In this document: positions 53,214-63,552 of the stretch, piece by piece
How the letters are laid out: each line of letters starts with the position of its first letter
Position numbering within the stretch: the first letter of the stretch is position 1
Assembly: GCA_002633025.1 (NCBI GenBank)
Contig: NMRB01001716.1
Location: 7,854-71,853, forward strand
Origin: Notospermus geniculatus
Taxonomy: Eukaryota > Nemertea > Pilidiophora > Heteronemertea > Lineidae
Direction of reading: 5' to 3'
DNA: 64,000 bases
Position numbers and translations under genes: made by a program
Notes under the pieces: model-generated
Told to the model about the DNA's origin: nothing
The model's input: the letters and a program-made list of their open reading frames with translations, nothing else
Databases searched by the model: none

Positions 53214-54422
53214 TAGCTCACTGGGGTGAGCTATTACGATGGTGCAGCGTCCGTCGTCCGTTGTCGTCGTCGTCGTCCGGCGTGGTCCGTTAGCAGGGCA
53301 CGTTTCGTAACCGCTAGAGCTATTGATCTGAAACTTGGTACATATATACCCCTAGGTCAGATGACCCACGACACCAAGTTTCGGTCCGATTCGACTCTCA
53401 GTTTGGCCACCAGGTGGCGGAAACCAAAAACACAAAAAGTGCAATAACTCCTGAACTAATGACTAGATCATCTCCAAATTTTTATCATAGGTGTAGCTAA
53501 TAAGGATACATAACATATATAACGGGTTTTTGATTTGACCTACTTTTCAAGGTCACAGAGGTCAAAGTTCGACAAAAGTGACGAACCTGCCACAGTTTGT
53601 CATTATTTCACCGAGCAACTTCATATCTTGCATAAACATGCATTGGAGGGGTACCTTAAAAAATACCAAGTTTCGGCCCGATTCGACATCCAATATGGCC
53701 GCCAGGTGGCGTAACCTGAAAATCAAGTAAGTGCTATTACTCAGGAACGGCTTGACGCAGAGTGCTCAAATTTGATATTTACCTCCATCTAGATGACCTT
53801 TACATGCATGTCAAATTTCGGCCTGATTTGACTTCAAACATGGCCACCAGGTGGCGTAACCCAAAAATCATCAAAGTGCTGTAACTCAGGAACGCCTTAA
53901 CCCAAAGCGCTCCAATGTGCTATGTGGCCCCCTGCAGATGACCTTTATGTCCATGTGAAGTTTCGGCCCGATCGGACATCCAATATGGCCGCCAGGTGGC
54001 GTAACCCGAAAATCATCAAAGTGCTGTAACTCAGGAACGCCTTAACCCAAAGCGCTCCAATGTGCTATGTGGCCCCCTGCAGATGACCTTTATGTCCATG
54101 TGAAGTTTCGGCCCGATCGGACATCCAATATGGCCGACAGGTGGCGTAAGCCGAAAATCATCAAAGTGCTGGTACTCAGGAACGACTTGACCCAAAGCGC
54201 TCCAATGTGCTATGTGGCCCCCTGCAGATGACCTTTATGTGCATGTGAAGTTTCGGCCCGATCGGACATCCAATATGGCCGCCAGGTGGCATAACCCAAA
54301 AATCATCAAAGTCTTTTCTGGGAATGACTTTACCCAGATTGCTCATAACTGATGTGTACCTCCCTCTGTCATTAGACTATTATGTCCAACCCAGTGAGCA
54401 CATGGTCCATGGACCATTTCAT
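53214..54422. mobile_element. Hairpin-headed element HE (AGCTCAC...GTGAGC)
   Basis: Same start, leader, modules and end as 40208-41258, with very few base differences and one additional ~140-bp module. Head TTAGCTCACTGGGGTGAGCT is followed by a longer GTCGTCGTCGTC run. Ends GAGCACATGGTCCATGGACC. Confidence 0.9.
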
Positions 54423-54489
54423 TCTAAACGTACACCTTATTTCTCGTCATTTACGAAAATTTTGATAATTAAGCAATAAACCATTACAG

Positions 54490-54975
54490 GAACATGATGA
54501 ATGTGAATGAATAAGGCAAAAATCATTTCATGAACAGGATAAATGTCAATGAATGAGGCAACAATCATTACATGAACAGGATAAATGTCAATGAATGAGG
54601 CAACAATCATTACATGAACAGGATAAATGTCAATGAATGAGGCAACAATCATTACATGAACAGGATAAATTTCAATGAATGAGGCAACAACCATTACATG
54701 AACAGGATAAATGTCAATGAATGAGGCAACAATCATTACATGAACAGGATAAATGTCAATGAATGAGGCAACAATCATTACATGAACAGGATAAATTAAG
54801 CAACAATCCCATCACATGAAGAGGATAAAATGTGAATGATTTGGGCAATAGACATGAACAGAAAAATATCAATGAAGGAGGCAACCGTTATTATTTGAAC
54901 AGGATAAACTGAGGAAACAATCGCCAAATGAACAGGATAAATGTGAATGAATAGGGCAACAATCATTACATGGGT
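54490..54975. repeat. Minisatellite, 42-bp unit
   Basis: About eight near-perfect and three degenerate copies of ATGAATGAGGCAACAATCAT followed by TACATGAACAGGATAAATGTCA. The unit is 14 codons, giving an open minus-strand frame with a 14-residue period; not taken as a gene. Confidence 0.95.
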
Positions 54976-54987
54976 ATGATATCCTTT

Positions 54988-55428
54988 ATGAGGAACCGGC
55001 GGAACTAATCCGTGACGTGGCGCTGACGAACAACTCAGTTAAAACTGTGACGTCAAAAGTCAAGCCAACGTTATTTGCCATTTAATTCTGAAACTACACC
55101 CTACTTCTAGCCCTAATATACCTGAAGTAGTCCTTTGAATTTCGGATTTTAAACGTTTATCATCAAGTAAAGGACTGACTCAATGTATCTGTATGATTTC
55201 AAACAAAAATTCAAGCAGGAAAATGTTGAATTTCATCAATGGAATTGACTATTTTAGCATAAACAACAGACTGAAGAGCAACGTCCTTGATTCTGATGTG
55301 ACACATCGCACATAACGTCACAAACGATGCGCGATGTCAATAACGTTTTCAACGTCGCAGGGCATGGGTTTTTGTGAAAAAACTGAGTTGTGCCCCAACG
55401 CTTCCTTTGGGCACGTCGGTTCCCCATT
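54988..55428. mobile_element. AATGRGGAACCG element, copy 2
   Basis: Starts ATGAGGAACCGGCGGAACTA and ends GCACGTCGGTTCCCCATT, imperfect inverses. The body matches 58820-59258 along its length (TCAAGCCAACGTTATTTGCC, GCACATAACGTCACAAACGA). Confidence 0.75.
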
Positions 55429-56019
55429 GAGGCAACTCTCATTAAAAAGACCCTGTTTTGCCTGAACAAGTAGAAATGTGGCAGAAAAAAACATGATCTA
55501 TTAAATTGAAATTCGTCAGTGACGCACAAACTATGATCACATAATATCACATACATGTACACTCATGTGTTATTGTCCCTGTGTTAATGTATTTTAGATG
55601 TGATGCATGAAATCACCGATTTATGTTATGTATTCTGTATTTCATTTGCCGATAACTGGGATTGAGAAATATACGACGTAAATTTACCTGTGAGGATTAT
55701 TTGCCGTTGCACTTCAGGTGGCAATTTTGCATACCAGTGCAACTTAGAGTCAATTTTGTCTGATCATTCACCAGTTTGTTTCTCGTTCACCTTGGTATGG
55801 TGATGGTGCAAGTTATTAGATTTCAAAATGAGATGAAAAATGGCACAAAAATCAGTTTAGTATACAACAAATTCAATGCTTATTCCAACACCTTTGGTAT
55901 TTCTGGAGTTGGGATTGAAAAAAAAAAGCCTATTACTTGTAACACTTCAGCAATGAAGGGTCTTTTGTAATTTTGAGCATGGTTATCCTTGCTGGAGTTA
56001 GCCAAATCTCAAAACTAAA
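55429..56019. other. Unclassified sequence
   Basis: AT-rich, no exon, tandem unit or inverted ends recognised. Confidence 0.5.
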
Positions 56020-56433
56020 GTACGTTTAAATCATCTGGGGCCGTATGCACAAAACATCTTACGTGTAAAATTTCCCTTAAGCTATTGTTCCAAACAAAAG
56101 ATAAGGGAAATTTTACACCGAAGATGTTTTATGCATACGGCCCCTGGACCCCGATGGGCGTATGTCAGTGAAACCCCTAGTACCCGGACAACAATGAATT
56201 TAGGGTTTACTCTAAACGGTCCAACGCACATTGTTTTCTAACCAACTGAACCTTGGTTCGGAATAGAACATGCAACTAGGCCTTGATTCGAAATTGAACA
56301 CAGGCACAGGCATGGGATTGGCTGGAAGTGTCCTGTCAATAAAACGCATTTCAATAGCCAGACTTCACCAACAATACCAAGGTCTGCCTGACAACCAAAG
56401 GGTCCTCCCATCGGGGTCCAGATGATTTAAACG
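56020..56433. mobile_element. Fold-back element, AGTACGTTTAAATCATCTGG ends
   Basis: Left AGTACGTTTAAATCATCTGG and right CCAGATGATTTAAACGTACT. The arm continues with (G)ACCCCGATGGG / CCCATCGGGGTC, but on the left it is split by the MITE at 56039-56144. Confidence 0.7.
56039..56144. mobile_element. Palindromic MITE GGGCCGTATGCACAAAACAT nested in left arm
   Basis: Ends GGGCCGTATGCACAAAACAT and ATGTTTTATGCATACGGCCC. TGG occurs on both sides, consistent with a 3-bp duplication. Confidence 0.7.
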
Positions 56434-56790
56434 TACTATAGTAGCAAAAATGTAAGAATATTTAGGACATAGCATTCACCACATATGTGATATACATGTA
56501 CATCTGATCTCATACATTATTACATCTTTCTTGCCTTCATCCATTCCATATTGGCACAGATTCTTTCATCCTTCCTCTTGTTCCTTCTTTCTCTCTCTCC
56601 AACATGACTAAAATTGCCTACAATGCAAATGGTATCGTAATTTGCCTGTAAGGACTGAGCTCTTGATACTTTCACAACCTAGCTGTATTTAGGGAAATTT
56701 TTCCTGTTAGTGAATTGTTGATATCTTGGGCTTTAATTTGATCTTGCTGTTGCTGTAAGAACTAGTGTGTGTGGGACCCATATCCATGTG
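56434..56790. other. Unclassified sequence
   Basis: Nothing recognised; a CCTTCCTCTTGTTCCTTCTT pyrimidine tract at about 56567. Confidence 0.4.
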
Positions 56791-56814
56791 GTTATGAGTT
56801 CAAATGGAAACGGA

Positions 56815-57042
56815 AATAGAAAATGCATTGAATTAAAGCTGCCATTAGCTTAAAAATTAGCTTTCCAAATGGAAAATGCATTGAATTAAAGGTGTCATTA
56901 GCTTAAAGTCACTTTATGAAACAGGGCCCTGGGGCCTGTTTCATAAAGTGACTTTAAGCTGATGGTACCATTAACTCAATGCATTTTCCATTTGGTTAAA
57001 GGTACCATTAGCTTAAAGTCACTTTATGAAACAGGCCCCTGG
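56815..57042. mobile_element. Two adjacent MITE copies, GGGGCCTGTTTCATAAAGT ends
   Basis: One incomplete copy ends GAAACAGGGCCC at about 56933. A second runs from GGGGCCTGTTTCATAAAGTG to CACTTTATGAAACAGGCCCC. Both contain ATGCATTTTCCATTTGG or its inverse, as does 21495-21749. Confidence 0.65.
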
Positions 57043-58330
57043 TTGATGCGCTAAATTTTAGTTCCATCATTTTATTCGGATGCAGAAAAATCATCCCGAC
57101 GTCATTTCAATTACAAACTCTAGGTCTTTCGTAGCTGTGTTCGCTATTTACTATCTGTGTTCAGTTGTTTTTATTGCCAAAATCAACTGTGTCTGTCCGA
57201 CTTATCGTGCTGAATTTTATAGACTTCAGTCCTTACAGGGTTTACTAGCATTTGACACTTAAGACATCTACATACCCATGCCTCTAGCCGACAACATATG
57301 GACCGTATCCCATGCTCCCTAACTTACATTTTTGAGCCCACGTACTTGTGTCAGCCCAGCTGCGCGTTCGCGATCTCTGCACAACACTGGATTCGTCACG
57401 CATATTGAGAGACGCCCCATGCTCAAGACTAGGCTGCTTTTACACAAATCGGATATTTTACGTGCAATTGGCGTGTGACAAGAGCCGTGCAGCTGGTGAG
57501 TTTCCGTTTTATCAGATGTTGATGTTCTAATCTTTCTCTCTGCGCTACATACTCTATGCATGTATTTGATGTACAACAGGGTTTCAGATAGTAGCAACAT
57601 GGATCAGAAATGTGTGAGTTTTTGCCACGGCCTTGGTAGGCCTTACACTCAATAATTCAGTGGTATCGGCTCGAAGCTGTCACCCTCAACCACTGAAACA
57701 CTTGGTGCCACAGTCCATTTCTGAACACTAGGTGTCACTACCAGTTGTTGACGAACGCGCTTGATTAACCAGCCAATGAACGATCAGCCAATAAGAAAAT
57801 GTTTCATGTTTTCCCCTAGTTGCGTGAAATAATGGTCGCTGATTGGTTGATGACAGTTTGCGCCATTTAGCGTTCAGAAACATGATTAGGCCCCATCTGT
57901 GCCAGTGGTTGAGAGCCTATAACTAGTATTAAGCTCGAGGCCACTGGGGACGAGTGTAGGTAGGCCTATGACGATGTTAAGCGATGACTCGCCAGTTGTT
58001 GGATAAGCTTTAACAATGGAAGAAATCCTCGCTTAACATTGTTGTTGACTTACCTCACCATTGCAAAAACTCACTAAAGAGAAATATCCACCGATTCACT
58101 TGAAATATTCTGACCTTGAGTATTTCACAGTTTACAACGCCAGCAAAACATTATTCTAACCCCACGAAAAATTTGAGACTCCCAATCAATTTAGGTATGC
58201 TTGTATGGCCCCCCCAAAAAAAATTTGGTAATGAAGGGCCGTGTAAGATTTGGCATTGGGGTGTTAAAGTTTGTCAATAAAACTAGTCTCCAGGGTATAA
58301 GATACTGGACTGGGGACATGACCTGGGCTG
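57043..58330. other. Unclassified sequence
   Basis: Only short open frames. A few ACCACTG / CAGTGGTTGA words at 57700 and 57903 suggest an old fold-back element (about 57700-57950) without clear ends. Confidence 0.4.
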
Positions 58331-58446
58331 GTATTCATAAAAGTTAGCAAATGCATTTACTTAAGATTTGCACAGCGAGGTCCAATGTAAATGTAGTACA
58401 GAAGTTGAAGGAAAAGCATTGCTAGCTTTTATGAATATCAGCCCTG
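58331..58446. mobile_element. Fold-back MITE, GGGCTGGTATTCATAAAAG ends
   Basis: Left GGGCTGGTATTCATAAAAGT and right GCTTTTATGAATATCAGCCC are inverted. Layout resembles 17190-17302 (AGCAAATGC.TTTACTT.AGATTTG shared). Confidence 0.65.
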
Positions 58447-58819
58447 GGGTGGTGGAATGAATTTTCTTTACGTCCTTCATACACTGATTGACAAAAGTCG
58501 AAAGTGGTCACTACTGTAGTCCATTTGATGATACTGTTGTCTAAGCTAAATGTCGAAATGTCCGCAAAGTAATGTCGGAGAAAGTCGACGTTTGTGTTAT
58601 GTTGCTGGAAAGTGTTGTTGAATAGACTGCTGCTGTGACCGATTTTAACCTCTGTCAGGCAGTGTATGAAGGCCTTTAGATAGATGACATCGCCCCCGTC
58701 TTGGTCTTACCTCAAGAAATTTGTTGTCTTTCTGGCAAAGACGTTGTTGAAAACCTTGAGTTCATAAAAAGTTGGTATGGATCCGGAAATGTTTGTAAGA
58801 GGGCAGCCTTGATAAATCT

Positions 58820-59258
58820 AATGAGGAACCGGAGGAACTAGTCCGTGACGTGGCACTGACGAACAACTCAGTTAAAACTATGACGTCGAAAGTCAAGCCA
58901 ATGTTATTTGCCATTTAATTCTGAAACTACACCCTACTTCTAGCCCGAATATACCTAAAGTAGTCAATTGAATTTCGAATTTTACACATTTATCATCAAG
59001 TATAGGACTGATTCAATGTATCTGAATGTTTTCAAACGAAAATTCAAGCAGGAACATGTTGAATTTCATAGATAAAATTGACTATTTTAGCATAAATAAC
59101 AGACCGAAGAGCAACGTCATCGATTCTGAATGACGTATCGCACATAACGTCACGGATGATGCGCGATGTCAATGACGTTTTCAACGTCGCAACGCATGCG
59201 CTTTTGTGTAAAACTGAGTTGTTCCCCAGCGCCTCCTTTGGGCACGCCGGTTCCCCAT
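58820..59258. mobile_element. AATGRGGAACCG element, copy 3
   Basis: Starts AATGAGGAACCGGAGGAACT and ends GCACGCCGGTTCCCCATT. Closely matches 54988-55428. Confidence 0.75.
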
Positions 59259-59889
59259 TGAATTGAATTGAAGAAACACAACCACCGACTTTCCTATGTG
59301 GTGTGACAAGAGAAGCCTTCATTTGTTTCTGATCCATACCCAGTACTATCTGAAACTCTGGTACTATATATGACATCATAATGGTGGCAGTTGATGAATC
59401 CACTGTTGTATAGATGGCTGGCGCTAGCGCTTCTTGCTCCGTACTATATGTGCCTTCCCATTGATGTCTCTCTGAATGGCCACTTGGTGGCATCTGTGTG
59501 CTCCTTATGTCTGTTCCGATTCACGAGTTCTAGGTATGACCGTGAAGCCCTTGCATGACATTTCAGCGTCCCCGGTTAATTTCACCATTTGTTCTTATCC
59601 TGCGATAATTCCCAGCGAATATTTCTTTGACTTCCCCATCCTGTAACCATGGTAACCTTTAAAACTCACTCTGGTCAAGCGAAATGCCACTTCATTCTTC
59701 CTGTCTGGTCCTTGTGCCATCCATCGTAGGATCCCTTGCGTATATTGTTCGAAACTTTCGGTGGGGCAAAATGATGAAATGAATTGTAGGACTTCCTCAT
59801 CTCTCCCCACATTCGACCAGTGTTCCAATGGGCTTGAAATCCTATCAAGATTTTTGGATATCCTTCCCCCTTTCGGATGGTAAAACATA
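59259..59889. other. Unclassified sequence with two minus-strand open frames
   Basis: Frames of 149 and 116 codons on the minus strand (59044-59493 and 59595-59945) overlap repeat DNA and match no family I know. They might belong to the retroelement whose hairpin end follows at 59890. Confidence 0.3.
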
Positions 59890-60052
59890 AAGTCGTCTCC
59901 AAATCTTGCAAATTTTCGACCCCAACCGGGGTCTTCCTCAGGCACTTTCTAGTAGAGATTACAGAGAATCTCTACTATACTAGAAAGTGCCTGAGGAAGA
60001 CCCCGGTTGGGGTCGAAAATTTGCAAGATTTGGGGACGACTTTATATTTTAC
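59890..60052. repeat. Large inverted repeat with two GACCCCGGTTGGGGTC modules
   Basis: Left arm AAAGTCGTCTCCAAATCTTG, CAAATTTTCGACCCCAACCG, then CCTCAGGCACTTTCTAGTAG; right arm is its inverse, closing around TTACAGAG. Each arm carries the hairpin module of the retroposons at 1402 and 48419, preceded by CCTGAGGAA. TTTTGGATATC and CCTTTC sequences at 59852-59874 recur directly at 60084-60105. Confidence 0.8.
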
Positions 60053-60380
60053 CGTCATTTTGTGTGTTGTTTTTTGTGCTTCGGTTTTGGATATCTTCCT
60101 CCTTTCTGCAGGCCTGTTAGATATTTTGGGGAACTTGGGGAGTTGCCACTGAATGGTGGGAACTCCTGGTCAGATCCCTCCTGCTGGCCGAAAATTGTGA
60201 TCTCATTCACACAGAGTCTCTGGAGGCATTTCTGATCTTGTGGTTGGCCGGTTGTGTTAATCATCCCTACTGCACTGACCTCCAATGGTAAACGTCAGTG
60301 TCCCCACTAAGAGTCGGGAGGAAAATGGTGGTTTGCAGTGATACCTATGCTGTACACTAGAGTGTACTTCTTTGTACACG

Positions 60381-60617
60381 ATAGACCATTCTCAAATTCT
60401 CAGATCTTCGCACTTGTGCAGAAATCTCAACCAGAACCTCGAACTGAAACCAGCTGACGTGACACCATCCACGGTCGAGTCTGACACAACGTCTGTGACG
60501 TCACTGTCGTGGGGCTGGCTCCGTCATGTCATTCAGTTTCAGACTGAGGTTGTGGTTGAGATTTCGGCGGAAGTGCGCAGATCTTTGTCGTTTATGTCAA
60601 TTTGAGAACGGTCTATT
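60381..60617. mobile_element. TA-flanked MITE family N, copy 3
   Basis: Ends TAGACCATTCTCAAATTCTC and TTTGAGAACGGTCTA. Interior CTGAAACCAGCTGACGTGAC and TTTCAGACTGAGGTTGTG as in the other copies. Confidence 0.75.
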
Positions 60618-61430
60618 GAGTTGAGTATTCAATCGATCATGCTCCTGTTTTACCTATTGATAAGATCTGCAGGAAAATTTCTGGTGAGGTAGGGGGATTA
60701 AATTTGCGGAATGTCTGGCGAAGGTATCCCTGGAAAATGGCCCTGATGTCCTCTTCCATCTTTGTTATAAATTCTGGCTGACCATATTCGGACTACAACA
60801 GTGCCGTTCGTGGAAGAGCATGCCAGGCGTAGCTCTCCTTATGATGGTCTAAGAGAACACTGCAGAAAGTCATGTGTACCCGTGAACTTCTTTGCTTCCC
60901 ATTTATCAATAGGCCTTAATCTTATCTGATAATTCGATATCTCACCCCTTCCCTCTGTACAAAAACACAATTTCCTCTCCACAAATACATTTCCTGCATA
61001 AGATTACCTTGCTCAGCTAAATTTTTTTCATTGAAAAATAAAAACACTGCAATCTTTATCGTATGTCCATTACGGATATCTCTAATTAAGTCTAGTTGCT
61101 TGCACCATGGACCATTTCAGGTTGAACTCACTTTTTTTGCCTGCATTGTAACACTCAACAACATTACCACATCCAGATATGCTAAACACTGTGTTACATT
61201 TAGAAAATATTACCTGACGATTTCTATTCCAAAAGTTATAAATAATTTAGTCTTTCAAGTGAGAACTACTGATATTGTAAAAAATCCCATCAGAAGACAA
61301 GCCCATCAGTTAACATCACTGTAATAGGACTTTGTTTGAAAAGCAGCAGTGAGCTTGTGTTTTAAAAACTGCAGCGACACTCGTTGATGTGCCTTGACTT
61401 GAACTCATCTGGTTCTGAGAAGGCCTATAA
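60618..61430. other. Unclassified sequence
   Basis: Only short open frames; CACCATGGACCATTTCAGG at about 61104 resembles the end of the AGCTCAC...GTGAGC elements. Confidence 0.4.
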
Positions 61431-61832
61431 GAGAGGTTGCGCAACGGCCCGCCTCCAACTCTGACTTCAACTGCCGGAATGAATTGCAGTCCGCTATGGA
61501 CATCCTTGATAAAAACGATTTGATTGACGTTTTCAATTCGTCAAACACCATAAATTGAAGGCAGAAAAATTTGGCCTTATACATCGGAAGTGCGGATAAA
61601 TAATGAATATTGAAGTCGTAATCCTAGTCGTTACGACTTGAAACACGACTATAATATTTGCGATTTATGTGCACTTCCAATTACGAGTCAAAATTATTCT
61701 GCCACAAAGTTATGGCATTTTACAATTCGCAAACGTCTTATCAAATCGTTTTTATCGAGGATGTCTACAGCGGACTGCAATTCATTCTCGTAGTTGAAGC
61801 CAGAGTCAGAGTCATAAAGCTGCGCAACCTCT
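61431..61832. mobile_element. MITE family M, copy 10, inverted orientation
   Basis: GAGAGGTTGCGCAACGGCCC at left (preceded by TAA) and GCTGCGCAACCTCTC|TA at right. Full length. Confidence 0.85.
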
Positions 61833-62161
61833 CTAATATGTCTGTTCAAATGAACAAACGTATTAGAGTCATTTGACATTAAATAAGGACCAAAGGCTAC
61901 TGTGTAGTCCTCATTTGATGTCATTTGAGTAGCAAAGGCCTAGTATCTGTGTGTGAAAACGAAACAGTCAGATAGGGTGTCCAGATTAAGAAGGTCTAAA
62001 GTATTCTTTGAGAGACGGCGAATTTGATTTTACGAGATTCATGCACAATCACTTCATCACCACCTTGTTGAGTTTTTCAAAACAAAAGCCTCAATGAATT
62101 TTGTGCGTACTTGGGTGTGTATGTAAATGTTTGTCAAACCTCTAAGCTTTGTATGTCATTA

Positions 62162-62557
62162 GAGAGGTTGGGAAGCTTTCCGACTCCGGCATCAACTACC
62201 AGAATGAATCCTAGTCCGCTGTAGACATCCTTGATAAAAGTGCTTGGATAGATGTTTGCAAATCGTAAAATGCCATAACTTTGTGGCAGAATAATTTCGA
62301 CTTGTAATCGGAAGTGTACGTAAATCACAAGTATTATAGTCGTGTTTCAAGTCGTAGTGACTAGGATTACGCCTTCAATATTCATTATTTATCCGCACTT
62401 CCGATTTATAAGGCCAAATTTTTCTGCCTTCAATTTATGGTGTTTGACGAATTGAAAACTTCTGTCAAATCGTTTTTATCAAGGATGTCCATAGCGGACT
62501 GCAATTCATTCTCGTAGTTGAAGTCGGAATCGGAGTCGGGCCGCTGCACAACCTCTC
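62162..62557. mobile_element. MITE family M, copy 11
   Basis: TA|GAGAGGTTGGGAAGC at left, GCTGCACAACCTCTC|TA at right. Full length, forward orientation. Confidence 0.85.
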
Positions 62558-63000
62558 TATTGGTTCGACACCCCATCACTTGCCCATCATTGAGTGTACC
62601 ATCCTGTCACAACACTAACAAGACTTATCAAATGAAAAATTAAAAAGGTAAGTGTGACTGTCTATGAAAATTCAATTGTGAGAACTACCTGCCCCGTTGT
62701 TGGTTGCATAGATTTTAGAATGCACTGAGACTTGCTACACTTTTTATTAGTCGAGTCTGCAAAGTGATGTGGTCCTTTTTCACCCTTTTTCACCCCCTCC
62801 AGACACATTGTCATGTGGCATGATGAATTCCTTCCTTTTCCTTGCAGGTTTTTTGAACCTCTCTTTGAAATAAAATTTGTGCTTTTGTGTGAGGTGATTC
62901 GATGTGATGAGTGGCCTCGGCATATGCAGGACTTCACAAATTCCTGCAGCGTTAAGTTGCCATCCCCTTGTCTGGGATAGTTGCCGGTCATGTCTTTTGG
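62558..63000. other. Unclassified sequence with 109-codon minus-strand frame
   Basis: The frame at 62662-62991 (minus) is hydrophilic, with four Cys and several His, and could be a degraded transposon piece. I recognise no domain. Confidence 0.3.
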
Positions 63001-63003
63001 GTG

Positions 63004-63215
63004 TTAGCAGGGCCCTGCCTGTAATGGATCATACTTCTTTCCCAATTTGTGGATCATAGTTCCCTTCTTGTTGTGGATCATAGTTCCCTTCTTGTTGTGG
63101 ATCATAAAATTTGTCTTCCCTGTCAGAAATCATCCAGGTATCGTCCTTGTCATGATTATACAGCTCTTCCTTGTCATGGATAATACAGCCATGTGTTCTT
63201 ATGGATCCAGTAGTC
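63004..63215. repeat. Degenerate tandem repeat, TTGTGGATCATAGTTCCCTT
   Basis: Copies of TGTGGATCATAGTTCCCTTC and later CCTTGTCATGGATAATACAG recur. The same CTTGTCATGGATAATACAGC phrase returns at 63923-63960 together with TTCCCTGTCATGGATCATTC, so the array or a related one brackets 63216-63890. Confidence 0.65.
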
Positions 63216-63273
63216 TTGAACGTTAGTTGTGGTGTTGATATTTTTGGTGACTGGGAGGGGAATGTGGATGGTA

Positions 63274-63336
63274 GTCAGCTGCCCTGCATTCAGAGAGACT
63301 TTAGTGAAAAGTCTCTCTGAATGCAGGGCAGCTGAC
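63274..63336. repeat. Perfect 29-bp inverted repeat with 5-base loop
   Basis: Arms 63274-63302 and 63308-63336 are exact inverses (GTCAGCTGCCCTGCATTCAG and on), separated by AGTGA. Could form a strong hairpin. Confidence 0.9.
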
Positions 63337-63419
63337 AGGGATCTGTGGTTATAAGTATTTATTAGCAAATGCAGATTTGTAGGGAAATGGAAGGGCTGGG
63401 GAGATATTCATCCTGCGAC

Positions 63420-63552
63420 AAAACGTTTTCAGCAAAAAAAATAAACAGAGAAACTGACACGTGAAAAAAATAAAAATTCCCATCGCAAGGCTCGAACCCG
63501 GCGCCCCGGATTCAGAGCCGGACGCTCTACCGATGCGCCAGCCGGCCACGTC
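63420..63552 (-). mobile_element. tRNA-like SINE head with AT-rich tail
   Basis: Minus strand reads GGCCGGCTGGCGCATCGGTA, then GAGCGTCCGGCTCTGAATCC, then GCCGGGTTCGAGCC (B box), with an anticodon loop CTCTGAA resembling tRNA-Gln(CTG). The anticodon stem does not pair fully and the acceptor stem is missing, and an A/T-rich stretch follows. A tRNA-derived retroposon or tRNA pseudogene is likelier than a working tRNA. Confidence 0.5.

Noticed and set aside
61975-62010. Candidate last PMCA exon beginning CAG|ATTAAGAAGGTC
   Set aside because: The next codon is a stop (TAA) and no VVNAF-like sequence follows.
62662-62991. 109-codon minus-strand frame with Cys and His residues
   Set aside because: Considered as a transposase zinc-ribbon remnant, but spacing of Cys/His fits no family I can name.
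63484-63549. Functional tRNA-Gln(CTG) gene
   Set aside because: The anticodon stem has a central mismatch, no acceptor stem pairs, and an A/T tail follows; a SINE head fits better.
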